The notes under the pieces were generated by a model that worked only from the letters and a program-made list of their open reading frames with translations, was not told the DNA's origin and searched no databases. From Paludibacteraceae bacterium (GTDB lineage Bacteria; Bacteroidota; Bacteroidia; Bacteroidales; Paludibacteraceae), in the NCBI GenBank assembly GCA_017558065.1, contig JAFYWK010000059.1, positions 16,107 to 80,106 of the forward strand: DNA of 64,000 nucleotides, read 5' to 3'. Each line of letters begins with the position of its first letter. Within the stretch, counting starts at the first letter, position 1. Made by a program: the position numbers and the translations under genes. Shown here piece by piece: positions 46,275 to 55,117 of the stretch.

Positions 46275-47516
46275 TTAGTTTGCTGATGCTTGTGGTAATG
46301 GTTCACAATAAGTTTTGTTCACAACCCTATCACGAAACTTCTGTCGATTTGGGAAATGACGAGATATATTCTGTATAATGTCATTATAATTATCGTTACT
46401 ACCATATTGATAGAAAAATGGCTTTATAGAAACGCAGTTGTCATGTTCAAACAATGTATTGAGCAATGTTCGATCTGAGTTTCCGCAGGCATGTCCCATG
46501 ATATAGATCTGAAATTTATCACTATTAGCAAACTGTAGTAATTCACGATATTTGCTTTTCTCTAGATATCTGTGGGATTTAATATTTTTCAGATAGCGAT
46601 TATCATCCAGATCTGATAAATCCATATAGTTTTTATCCATCTCATCTCCATAACCAAATATCATGCTTTCAGGCTCATCCAATGTGCCATGAATATGAAT
46701 AACCGAAGCTATCTTTTGGTCTTCTAGAACATATTGATCAGCTATATTGGTGTAGTTAAAATTAACCAATAGTATCTTTTCGGGCAAGGTCACAAATTTA
46801 TAATCTCGCTGCATGTAATGACCAAAGTCATCCTTATACGAAATCCTCAACATCTCTAAATCATAATTCTTAAGTATGCCTATCTTTTGATACTTCTCTA
46901 GAAGATTCAAAATGTGGATTTTTGCACATCTATCATTAAAATATCTTGTACTCTCTCTTGTTGATTCTATAGCAATATCCTGTAGTTTTATCGGTTCATA
47001 GATTTTCTCTTTGATGGTATTGTTAATTTCTCGAGCACTATTTTCTTCCACATCTTTTAGATATTCGCACAATTTGTTGGTTAATGCCTGAAGTTGGATA
47101 TTCAGTTCTTCTACTGTAATCGTTGAGTGTTCTTTTCTCGACTCTTTAAGCAAGTTATAATATGTACGTTCAATATCAACCCATTTCTTCTCCGCAATAT
47201 TCTTCATTATTTCCTCTAAAAACGCAGTTTGTTCTATTTCGAAATCTCCACTTCTAGAAAGTAAATCAATTAATTTATCGCCTGACCAATTAACTGCCTC
47301 GCCCAAAGAAGCACCATATTGAAAATAATAAAGGAAACCCGATGCTCTTCGAGGTAATAATTGAACCGTAATCAAACCATCATTAATAAATGTTTGATTA
47401 GTATGAAGTATTGTTTCTTTTAGTTGTTCCCAATACCAATTGATAAAATCTGCATAGCTTGTTTTTAAGCCATGTGCGAGGTCAAAGCCATTTCCTATAA
47501 GTACAATTCTATTCAT
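46275..47516 (-). CDS. AbiH-family abortive infection protein
   Basis: A 413-residue protein with the AbiH start MNRIVLIGNGFDLAHGLKTSY, then LLVNFNYTN, VIHIHGTLDEPESMIFGYGDEM and FQIYIMGHACGNSDRTLL, which are the family blocks. AbiH acts as an abortive-infection protein in lactococci; its mechanism is not known to me. It is the last gene of the long AT-rich operon, 31 bases after the small membrane protein, and the next transcript downstream has its own promoter, so it is likely part of the same defence locus. Confidence 0.92.
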   Translation of the reverse strand: MNRIVLIGNGFDLAHGLKTSYADFINWYWEQLKETILHTNQTFINDGLITVQLLPRRASGFLYYFQYGASLGEAVNWSGDKLIDLLSRSGDFEIEQTAFLEEIMKNIAEKKWVDIERTYYNLLKESRKEHSTITVEELNIQLQALTNKLCEYLKDVEENSAREINNTIKEKIYEPIKLQDIAIESTRESTRYFNDRCAKIHILNLLEKYQKIGILKNYDLEMLRISYKDDFGHYMQRDYKFVTLPEKILLVNFNYTNIADQYVLEDQKIASVIHIHGTLDEPESMIFGYGDEMDKNYMDLSDLDDNRYLKNIKSHRYLEKSKYRELLQFANSDKFQIYIMGHACGNSDRTLLNTLFEHDNCVSIKPFFYQYGSNDNYNDIIQNISRHFPNRQKFRDRVVNKTYCEPLPQASAN

Positions 47517-47547
47517 GGTTAAGAGCCGAAGGGGGATTATTTCTTAT

Positions 47548-47757
47548 TTATTCTCTCGTTTCGTTATGAACTTCTTCAAACATTTCATCCTGTACTTTTC
47601 TGAGTTTTTTATTGTGTGGTTCGTCTTGGCAAGCAATATTGCGTGACCCATAATATGAAATTCGCCTTTTCCATACTCTGCATATGGTGTAAACCAGCGC
47701 AACGCAAAAGATGATGCTTACAGCTACTAGTAATATATTGGATAATATATTATTCAT
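47548..47757 (-). CDS. small single-pass membrane protein (69 aa)
   Basis: One hydrophobic helix (residues about 5-27, ILSNILLVAVSIIFCVALVY) is followed by a basic segment (CRVWKRRISYYG) and a charged C-terminal tail, so the tail should be cytoplasmic. It is set between the 231-residue orphan (36-base gap) and abiH (31-base gap). A small membrane protein in a defence operon may be an effector or anchor, but the sequence shows no specific family. The Met start is the only good one. Confidence 0.65.
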   Translation of the reverse strand: MNNILSNILLVAVSIIFCVALVYTICRVWKRRISYYGSRNIACQDEPHNKKLRKVQDEMFEEVHNETRE

Positions 47758-47793
47758 TTTACCACATGTAATTGTGTGTCGAATGGGGGGGGA

Positions 47794-48489
47794 TTATAAC
47801 TCATCAGGGAGTTCTGAATTATCAACCCTCTTGCTTATTGGCTCTATTTTCTGTCCAATTCTGGCACGTTTTTGTTTTGGTTGTGGAACTTCTTCCTCAA
47901 TTCTCTGCAAAAAATCATTGGGTTCATCAAGCGATTCAGGTTGCTCCTCAAGTGATTCATCTTCTAAATCGAAAGATAAAAATTCCTCAAGAAAAGCAGT
48001 TGGCTTGTAATAATGATTAGGGTTGTCAATTAGTTTATCCTCCATGTAGTGAAGTCCCCAATTGATATATTCTTCCATAGTGCGCATAAGAGCATCGACT
48101 GCGCTACGTACAGTGATTAAACCTTTATCTAGATCTATCAGATTTATATCTGTTTTAGCAACCAATGCTATAAATATAAACTCTCTAAGTTTAGGATATG
48201 CCTTTCGTCCTTTTACGGAATCAATATTACCCCAATATTGAATAGCTTGACCAAGAGTTTTAGTTTTTGTACTATCTTCATTGAGTTTCTTTCTCTGGTT
48301 ATGATATAATCCTATGAAGAAAGAAATTATCAACATTTCATATCCTGCTCCAAATAATTTTCCTCTAGCAGAACCTAAACTTGTAACTCCTTTACCATAG
48401 TCGGTAAATTTTTCAACAATATTGTCTTTGTAGCGAATTTCAAAATATGGAGTTCTTTTCGCCCATGCATCATATAATTTCTCTGTCAT
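47794..48489 (-). CDS. orphan protein of the defence operon (231 aa)
   Basis: The N-terminal 130 residues hold a conserved-looking motif GSARGKLFGAGYEMLIISFFIGLYHNQRKKL, given by its core GKLFGAGYEMLII, then helical segments with a KGRKAYPKLREFIFIALVAKTD block. Residues about 165-231 are acidic and low in complexity. I do not recognise a named family; position next to a DndD-like ATPase makes a DndE-like accessory role possible but the DndE motifs are not seen. It is placed 3 bases after the SMC gene, so translation is probably coupled. Confidence 0.7.
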   Translation of the reverse strand: MTEKLYDAWAKRTPYFEIRYKDNIVEKFTDYGKGVTSLGSARGKLFGAGYEMLIISFFIGLYHNQRKKLNEDSTKTKTLGQAIQYWGNIDSVKGRKAYPKLREFIFIALVAKTDINLIDLDKGLITVRSAVDALMRTMEEYINWGLHYMEDKLIDNPNHYYKPTAFLEEFLSFDLEDESLEEQPESLDEPNDFLQRIEEEVPQPKQKRARIGQKIEPISKRVDNSELPDEL

Positions 48490-48492
48490 AAC

Positions 48493-50664
48493 TTATTTCT
48501 TTTTAGTGATTACAGTTCTGATTGTTGATAAGTCATTCACATCGTATCCAGGTGCTTTCTGGATTCTATAAACTGAACATGATAGTTGTTCTATCTTTTC
48601 TTCGTCTAAATGTCGTTCCTTGGTATCACGATTGTACAATAGCAAATCTTTCGTAAAGATAACACATTGCTTATCTATCTGATCTATGATATTATAAAAC
48701 ACATCTTCCTTAAATTCACCAAATGAAGAAGTAGGTGCATCAAAGATGAGTGGATAGTCTTCTTCACGTTTTAATGTGGTGATATTAGAAATTGCAAAAA
48801 GGACAGACATGTACATCGTTGTTCTTTGCGCTCCGCCTGGATTCGATATAAGGGTATCATCTGAGCTATATAGACTCACTCTTGCAGAGCCATCAGCTGT
48901 CCTTTTGATTTTAACAATACCATGAAAATCTCCATCATTCAAAAGTTGCAAATACTTATTCGCCTCATTTTGCAACATCTCCAGGAACTCAGTCACATTG
49001 TTTTCTTTTGCGTGCTCAACAGCTCTTAAAATCTTGTCAAGGACTATATGCACTCTTTGATAAACTTTGACAATACCATTAGTAGGTACTATTTGTGCTT
49101 GTTCATTTTTGATTTCAGCTTTTTCTTCTTCGTATTTAGCCAATTTACCTTTAAGTCCCTCTAATTCAACCTCTGCTCTCTTGCTACTCTCAGACAAACC
49201 TTTATAGTCCTTGAAGCCTTTTTCTAGCATATCCTCTGATAAGTTAGAATACTGAATCAACAGATGTGTTTTGTCATCCTCTGCCTCCTGCAAGTCTTTC
49301 TTTAATTGTTCTACCTCCTCACTTCTTGAACGAATAAAAGCAAGTCTATCGATAATTACATTTTTAAGTTTCGAGATTTCTTCTTCTATATCGCCGCTAA
49401 CCTGTACGCTTTTGGTATGCAATTCATTGATATATTCATTGATAAATAGTGGCTTATACTCTTCTTCCTGTTTGCGTCTTTTAGCTTCTTGAGAAATATG
49501 ATCGAGATAATTTCGGAGACGTTGAACCATATATTCGTATGCTTCAGAACCTTTGGGTGCAGGTCGTCCGCACACTTTACATACTTCATCTTTTATCATC
49601 TCTTCCATAGTTCCCTTATCAGGTAAGTTCCATGGAAGTGGAGCTATGCCATTGGCAAGATGTTGCAGTTCTGCATAAGCTTCTTGCTTTCCTTGCTCTT
49701 TAGAGCGTCTTTGGTCTTCTTCTTTTTGCAATCTTCTTTTTTCTTGACTAAATGCAGACGCTTTTTTCTGATATTCAGCTAAAATAGAAGGGAAACAACG
49801 CAAGACCCACATATCATCCAGCAATAAAGCATTATAATTAACATCAACATGAACTTGTTTTTGGTTAATTAAATTCTTTTTGCTGTTAATTCTTTGCTTA
49901 ATATCATTCAATTGCTCACACGCTTCTTGATTGTCCTCTAAAATCCTTAGTTGTGACTCAAAATCTAAGACTGCTTGCTCCCTGCGTTTAATATCATCTT
50001 CTGTATCACGAATTTTAGTTTCTACGGAGTTTAACTTTCTATCAAGTTCACTTGTCTTCTCGCCTTGTTTTTTATCTTTCTTTAACTCTTGTCGAACTAA
50101 CTTATCTGACTCCTGTTCGCAATGAGAAGCAACATCGACCAACTCGTCGAATTGTTTGATGCCAGAGAAAGTATCAACAAGTGTTTTTAACGCTGTACTA
50201 TTATCAAATACATTTAAGTCACTCTCACCTTTGAATAAGCAATAGCGACGCAAAACGGAGTCGAAACAAGATTCCAGCAAATTCTTTCCAGGCATTTTAG
50301 ACCTCTCTGTTCCAGTTACAATGTATCCATAGAACGAAAAGTCTCTTGTTGGCGCGGACTTGTCAGAGATTTTTTCAAAAGTAAATTTCTTGCAAATTTC
50401 TTTTTCTCCATTATGTTCAAACAATAATGAAACAGAAACTTCATCTGTTTCGTGAATCGACATTTCGGCTTTGCGCATAGCAGAAATATGCGCTTCTGGT
50501 TTGCTTTCAACACTTGTGTCAAAAAGCCATTCTAGAGCTTCGAAAAATGTAGTTTTTCCATCACCATTATCGCCAATAACTAAGGTTAGTCCAGGCGAAA
50601 ATTCAAACACATTTTCACCATAGTAACTTCGGAAGTTCTTTATTATAATCTTATTAAGTTTCAT
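48493..50664 (-). CDS. SMC/Rad50-like ATPase (DndD-like)
   Basis: 723 residues. Seen: the start IIIKNFRSYYGENVFEF, Walker A GDNGDGKTT at residues 31-39, long coiled-coil arms (about 185-330 and 380-560), a CKVCGRP zinc-hook-like motif with Cys362 and Cys365 in the middle of the arms, the ABC signature region SNPGGAQRTTMYMSVLF and Walker B YPLIFDAPTSSF. Such proteins act with nucleases or with phosphorothioation complexes (DndD). It overlaps the 77-residue gene upstream by 4 bases. DndD and Rad50/SbcC assignments cannot be separated by eye. Confidence 0.88.
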   Translation of the reverse strand: MKLNKIIIKNFRSYYGENVFEFSPGLTLVIGDNGDGKTTFFEALEWLFDTSVESKPEAHISAMRKAEMSIHETDEVSVSLLFEHNGEKEICKKFTFEKISDKSAPTRDFSFYGYIVTGTERSKMPGKNLLESCFDSVLRRYCLFKGESDLNVFDNSTALKTLVDTFSGIKQFDELVDVASHCEQESDKLVRQELKKDKKQGEKTSELDRKLNSVETKIRDTEDDIKRREQAVLDFESQLRILEDNQEACEQLNDIKQRINSKKNLINQKQVHVDVNYNALLLDDMWVLRCFPSILAEYQKKASAFSQEKRRLQKEEDQRRSKEQGKQEAYAELQHLANGIAPLPWNLPDKGTMEEMIKDEVCKVCGRPAPKGSEAYEYMVQRLRNYLDHISQEAKRRKQEEEYKPLFINEYINELHTKSVQVSGDIEEEISKLKNVIIDRLAFIRSRSEEVEQLKKDLQEAEDDKTHLLIQYSNLSEDMLEKGFKDYKGLSESSKRAEVELEGLKGKLAKYEEEKAEIKNEQAQIVPTNGIVKVYQRVHIVLDKILRAVEHAKENNVTEFLEMLQNEANKYLQLLNDGDFHGIVKIKRTADGSARVSLYSSDDTLISNPGGAQRTTMYMSVLFAISNITTLKREEDYPLIFDAPTSSFGEFKEDVFYNIIDQIDKQCVIFTKDLLLYNRDTKERHLDEEKIEQLSCSVYRIQKAPGYDVNDLSTIRTVITKKK

Positions 50665-50894
50665 AGCATTTCCTTTAAGTAACTTGATACTTGATTATAT
50701 ATTTCTTTGGGTGTTTGTTTCGCTTGCGTACACTCAATGAGCATAGCAACCGATTTAATCACATGATTTTCGGATAGCAAGGCATCATCAATGGTTTCAA
50801 CCTCACTGAGGTCATAATTTCCTAATTCCATCAATTTAGGATCAGATAGGACTTTTTGGAGAATTTTATCTCCGTTGGATAAATAGTTAGCCAT
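50661..50894 (-). CDS. small helical protein of the defence operon (77 aa)
   Basis: A short, acidic, helical protein (DKILQKVLSDPKLMELGNYD, SEVETIDDALLSENHVIKSVAM, QTPKEIYNQVSSYLKEML) with no membrane segment. The stop overlaps the start of the SMC ATPase gene by 4 bases, and the gene starts 9 bases after the helicase gene. It could be a partner subunit of the SMC ATPase. No family recognised. Confidence 0.7.
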   Translation of the reverse strand: MANYLSNGDKILQKVLSDPKLMELGNYDLSEVETIDDALLSENHVIKSVAMLIECTQAKQTPKEIYNQVSSYLKEML

Positions 50895-50903
50895 GTTGGG
50901 TGT

Positions 50904-53174
50904 TTAACTAAAAAGTGATATTTGGTAATAATTTAATACATCATCCAGAGTTTTTAGAGTTTCATTACTATTTTCTGACAGCAATGCAAAATCTCTTACT
51001 CGCTTAATTTCAGTTTCTACGAGGCTCTTCTCAATTTCAAAACAATCTTCACTAATAGAGCCTTCGTCTGGAATAACTATGAGGTCGTGAATGATAGCAC
51101 GCTTTTTATCCTTGTGCAATCTCAACACACGACCACGGCGTTGAATGAATTGACGAGGATTGCCAGTACTTGCGCAGAATATTGCTAACTCGCTTCTTGG
51201 AACATCAACACCTTCGTCTAGACATTTCATGGATGTTAAGACATCTAGATTTCCCTCTGCAAAGTCTTTTAGCATACTATCTCGCTCTTTTGACTCCGAC
51301 GTAAACTGCTTAACTGTTATGTGAGGGTCTAGATCCCTAACGATTGCAGTGTATTCATTGATTAAGTGTAGTGACTCCGCATCGTCCGCGATAGACTCTC
51401 TTGTATCGAAAATATCAGCTGTTTCATCAGGTGTATTTCCTTCTGGAACATAAACCAATGTGTATTTCAAAGAATGGTATTTCTCCAAATGTTTTTGAAG
51501 AATCTCCTTGAAAACATCCTTCTTATTTACTGCTTTGTGAATAATCTGTTTACGGATTAGTAAGTATCTTTTGAGTTTTTCTTGGCTAATCTCATCATCA
51601 AAATTAGCTATCTTCGCTATTTTTTTTGATAGTTCGATATAGCTATACATTTCGTCAACCGTAAGACGAACAATATGCGGATAATATCTATACTTACATA
51701 AGGCAGGTGGCTCATTGTGTATTGCCATATCCATAGAATACTCAAAAGTATATTCCTCATCACACCCAAAGAAGGTCATTAATTTTCTATTACCAGCATC
51801 ATCAAATTGACGTTCAGGAGTCGCAGACAAGCCAATACGACGAAGATATTTTATACGATCTAAACGTTGAGCAATTAAGCGGCTGCCCATATTATGTGCC
51901 TCGTCAGCAATGAGTAATAGATTTCTCCTTGACAATGCGTTCAAGTCTGAAAATATACCAGGACGAATAAAAGAGGAATATGTAGAAATAATTACATATG
52001 ACACAGTATTGTTAGGGTCGGACAACTCAATCATCTTTAAATTATCAATAACAGCTTGCCATCCCTTGTATTTAGAGCACACTTTTGTGATGTTTGTAAA
52101 ATTGAATTTCAAACATTCTTTTTCCCATTGCTCTACAAGCGTAATAGTAGGTACTAAAATTATCGCTTTATAATATTGGTATCTTTTGTATATCTGCAAT
52201 AAACAATTGAGCGAAGTAATCGTTTTACCAGTACCAGTAGCCATCGCGAATAGCCCTTTTTGGGTAACTTTCCAGCGGTTGAATGCATCTACTTGATATT
52301 CACGAGGACCTGATGGATAAGGGAATGATGGTTCTTTAAATGTGGATGTAGGAATTTCTTGTTTGGCATCCAATCTTTCAATTATCGCCTCAACTCTTTC
52401 CTTTGCTCTACTAAGTGCTTGAATAGCAGATTTAGAGACAAAAACTTTAGTTTGCCTTTTGATGATCTCAGTCTCGTTCCTTAATAGTTCTTCTAAAGAC
52501 TTATCAGTAAAGTTTTTCGTAATTTTAGTTTGGATATCAGAAACATTCTTATATAAAACCGAGTCATCTTCTTCTTGGAAAATCCGTTCAAAATCTTCCT
52601 TTATTGCTTGAACCTTATCACTCTCTAGTTCATTATCCCAACCACAAGAAACTGAAATACTTTCTATATTCTCTAAAAGTGCTGTTCTCGAAAAATTACA
52701 TGATCCATCAAAGCATACTTCATTTACTCTATCGTAGAATACTCCAGCTTTAGTATGAGAGATACCTATACCACTCTTTGGAGATATGACTTTTATTTCT
52801 ATCTTATTATTACGGATTAACCAAGCAATACAATCAAAGAAATGTCTATCTCTTTCGCTTAGTGTATCTTTAATTTGATGGATATTAGTTAAATCAAAAT
52901 ATGGCAAATCATCGGTTGCTGTTCCTTTCTGAATGGCAGCCTTATCTTCTTCGCTCAATATATCATTGATGATTAAGCGCATCTTGCCGCCATTATATAG
53001 GAATGTAGCAAATCCGTTTGCTAAAACACTAATAGCCGATGTGGAGAAAAATCCCAACATCAGATCAAATCTATAAGCGTTGCACAAACAATCTGAAAAG
53101 AAACCAACAGGTTCCCATTCTGTTCGGGATTTATACCGCCTATGCTTGGGCCATATGATATTGGATTTAAGCAT
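50904..53174 (-). CDS. PLD-nuclease-like/SF2 helicase fusion
   Basis: 756 residues. The N-terminal 200 residues form a phospholipase-D-type domain with ISHTKAG (His140, Lys142) and DGSCNFSRTAL, i.e. the HxK plus Asn arrangement of one half-site. From about residue 285 comes a superfamily 2 helicase: PREYQVDAF, MATGTGKTITS (Walker A), LVPTITLVEQW, IADEAHNMG (DEAH), LSATPER, and in the second RecA domain LTSMKCLDEGVDVP and QRRGRVLRLH. PLD-helicase fusions are common in defence operons, where they degrade or unwind invading DNA. It begins at the stop codon of the PIN gene (1-base overlap). Confidence 0.93.
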   Translation of the reverse strand: MLKSNIIWPKHRRYKSRTEWEPVGFFSDCLCNAYRFDLMLGFFSTSAISVLANGFATFLYNGGKMRLIINDILSEEDKAAIQKGTATDDLPYFDLTNIHQIKDTLSERDRHFFDCIAWLIRNNKIEIKVISPKSGIGISHTKAGVFYDRVNEVCFDGSCNFSRTALLENIESISVSCGWDNELESDKVQAIKEDFERIFQEEDDSVLYKNVSDIQTKITKNFTDKSLEELLRNETEIIKRQTKVFVSKSAIQALSRAKERVEAIIERLDAKQEIPTSTFKEPSFPYPSGPREYQVDAFNRWKVTQKGLFAMATGTGKTITSLNCLLQIYKRYQYYKAIILVPTITLVEQWEKECLKFNFTNITKVCSKYKGWQAVIDNLKMIELSDPNNTVSYVIISTYSSFIRPGIFSDLNALSRRNLLLIADEAHNMGSRLIAQRLDRIKYLRRIGLSATPERQFDDAGNRKLMTFFGCDEEYTFEYSMDMAIHNEPPALCKYRYYPHIVRLTVDEMYSYIELSKKIAKIANFDDEISQEKLKRYLLIRKQIIHKAVNKKDVFKEILQKHLEKYHSLKYTLVYVPEGNTPDETADIFDTRESIADDAESLHLINEYTAIVRDLDPHITVKQFTSESKERDSMLKDFAEGNLDVLTSMKCLDEGVDVPRSELAIFCASTGNPRQFIQRRGRVLRLHKDKKRAIIHDLIVIPDEGSISEDCFEIEKSLVETEIKRVRDFALLSENSNETLKTLDDVLNYYQISLFS

Positions 53175-54004
53175 TACGATTTCTTGTATATTGTGTGCTT
53201 ACGAGTGTAGTTAATGATGTTATGAAGTTTTTTTGCGACACCTGCATCAGATTTAAGATTTGAATAAGTTGCTAAGAGGTTACATATTTCTTTGTATTTA
53301 TCTTTATTTGTGTGAAAAAATTCTATTCCAGCATTAAGTTCATCAAAATTTACATCTTTGAGACCTATTTCTAATTTATGTAGATTGTCGTACAACATTT
53401 GATCTCTTGGACTTTTATGTATCCAATGTTCTTTATTTTCACTTACCTTGTTAAATAATGTTTTTATAGGTGTTGCAAATTCTGAATACAAATCACGTAG
53501 ATATTTTTTTAATCTTTCCCATTTAAAATCAGTATTCCCCCAATATAAAAACAAAAGTAAATCGACCGTATCTCCAATTGTTCCTATTTGTTGAAAACTA
53601 AAATAATTAGAAAAAGTTTCCTTTGCAGGATAATCATCTGTATAAAAATAAACTCTACATCCATTCTCCCTACATAAGTACAAACTTAATAAAGTTGAGT
53701 ACAATTCTCCATTCTCTTTGTGATAACTACAAAAAGAACTTATGTTGCCAATATATTTTTCTTTAAAATTATCATCTATATCTCTAATATATTTGGCAAA
53801 TGTAGGAATTAGAGGATTGATATAATCTTTTTGCGATTCTGTAAATTCTTTTTGATTAATTGTGTGATATGCTTCGTGATATACTTGTTGACAAATATTA
53901 ATATCCAATTTTATCAACAAATTATACAAAAACTTATCTTCATCTATCCTAAGAAGATTAATAATTGTACATGTATCCAAAATAACCGGAATAATCATTG
54001 CCAA
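53174..54004 (-). CDS. PIN-like nuclease domain protein
   Basis: 276 residues starting MAMIIPVILDTCTIINLLRI, with the PIN acidic residues Asp10, Glu44 (YHEAYH), Glu100 (ENGELYSTLL) and Asp123/Asp124 (YFYTDDYPAK). These would bind metal for RNA or DNA cleavage. The C-terminal 140 residues are helical and Lys-rich. It overlaps the AAA gene by 10 bases and the helicase by 1, which indicates strict co-expression. It is likely the nuclease effector or processing subunit; a toxin of toxin-antitoxin type is less likely, since no antitoxin gene pairs with it. Confidence 0.82.
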   Translation of the reverse strand: MAMIIPVILDTCTIINLLRIDEDKFLYNLLIKLDINICQQVYHEAYHTINQKEFTESQKDYINPLIPTFAKYIRDIDDNFKEKYIGNISSFCSYHKENGELYSTLLSLYLCRENGCRVYFYTDDYPAKETFSNYFSFQQIGTIGDTVDLLLFLYWGNTDFKWERLKKYLRDLYSEFATPIKTLFNKVSENKEHWIHKSPRDQMLYDNLHKLEIGLKDVNFDELNAGIEFFHTNKDKYKEICNLLATYSNLKSDAGVAKKLHNIINYTRKHTIYKKS

Positions 54005-55113
54005 ATGATAATTTCATTTATTAACGAAGCAAAATTTGCATTATTTATTTCATCATAACCTTCATATGCAGCAATTTCAATTAGTCTAGAAAAAGTCTCA
54101 TTGTATTTGCGCAGAGATGCATTACCTAATTTTTGGATGACTGCATCAATAACCTCCAAGCTAAAAGGCGCATATAGATTATCGGTTGTAGTAATGCGAT
54201 ATGCCGGATTATTGAGCAATTCTTTTAAATATGTCTTTAATTCGCTTGTATTTGGAATTGGGAATTCGATTCTGTCTATTATACGTGACTTTACGGCTTC
54301 ATGTAAGAACTCTCCTAAATCAGCAACACTAATCATAGCTGATAATGTCAAATTAAGAAACATCAATAGGTTGTTAGGACATTTGTCTATTAAGGTTCTA
54401 ACAAAATTATTAACATTACTAATATTTGCGTTATTAAGTAATGAGATGTCTTCAAACTCATCAATCCATAGTATAATGCATGAATGTACTCTTTTATCAT
54501 AGGTTAATATTGAAAATAAAATAGATATAAACTCTATGTAATCGTAATCGGTCGAAAGTTTACGTATTATACCTTTTGCTTGATATTTTTTATAATCTTC
54601 TGTTCCATATAAGAATGACTTAAACTCTAGACCTTCTGGATCAGTTGTAAACAAATTATGTGTTTGATCAAACATTGCATAAAAAACCTTATGCATAAAT
54701 GTATTATCTGTAACACTCATCAGAATATCTTGAATGTTGAGGTGTTTTTCTTCAACATCTCTTCGAAGTCTAGCGACATCTAGTTTATCCACGATTTGTG
54801 TGAATAACTCTTTTACTGGTTCTTTACTTTTTGGAAATCTCAAATCAATAGAGTAAGGAATCGTATTTTCAGCTGCAATATCTTTTAATACCTGCTGTGT
54901 ACTAAAATATCTTAAAGCATGAGTCTTACCACTACCATATTCTCCCCAATTTAAAACAAGACTAGAATTGGGGATATTAATAGAATATTTTATTCTCGTT
55001 TCTATCTGTTTTTTTAGTTCAGGAAAACCCGCCCAAATAATTTCAGTTACATTTGTTGACGGTGTGATTCTAAAAGGATTACCTTTCAGATTTAATTTAT
55101 CAAATTTATTCAT
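53995..55113 (-). CDS. AAA+ ATPase (Orc/Cdc6-like or ExeA-like)
   Basis: 372 residues from MNKFDKLNLKGNPFRITPS; an upstream ATG at 55143 would overlap the previous gene. Seen: Walker A WGEYGSGKTHALRYF (about residues 56-70), Walker B SCIILWIDEFEDISLL, a sensor-like NLLMFLNLTLSA, and an arginine-finger region AVKSRIIDRIEFPIPN. The C-terminal 90 residues look like a helical lid. The type resembles AAA proteins that load or gate effectors in defence operons. Function with the PIN protein is inferred from the 10-base overlap. Confidence 0.85.
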   Translation of the reverse strand: MNKFDKLNLKGNPFRITPSTNVTEIIWAGFPELKKQIETRIKYSINIPNSSLVLNWGEYGSGKTHALRYFSTQQVLKDIAAENTIPYSIDLRFPKSKEPVKELFTQIVDKLDVARLRRDVEEKHLNIQDILMSVTDNTFMHKVFYAMFDQTHNLFTTDPEGLEFKSFLYGTEDYKKYQAKGIIRKLSTDYDYIEFISILFSILTYDKRVHSCIILWIDEFEDISLLNNANISNVNNFVRTLIDKCPNNLLMFLNLTLSAMISVADLGEFLHEAVKSRIIDRIEFPIPNTSELKTYLKELLNNPAYRITTTDNLYAPFSLEVIDAVIQKLGNASLRKYNETFSRLIEIAAYEGYDEINNANFASLINEIIIWQ

Positions 55114-55117
55114 AATT

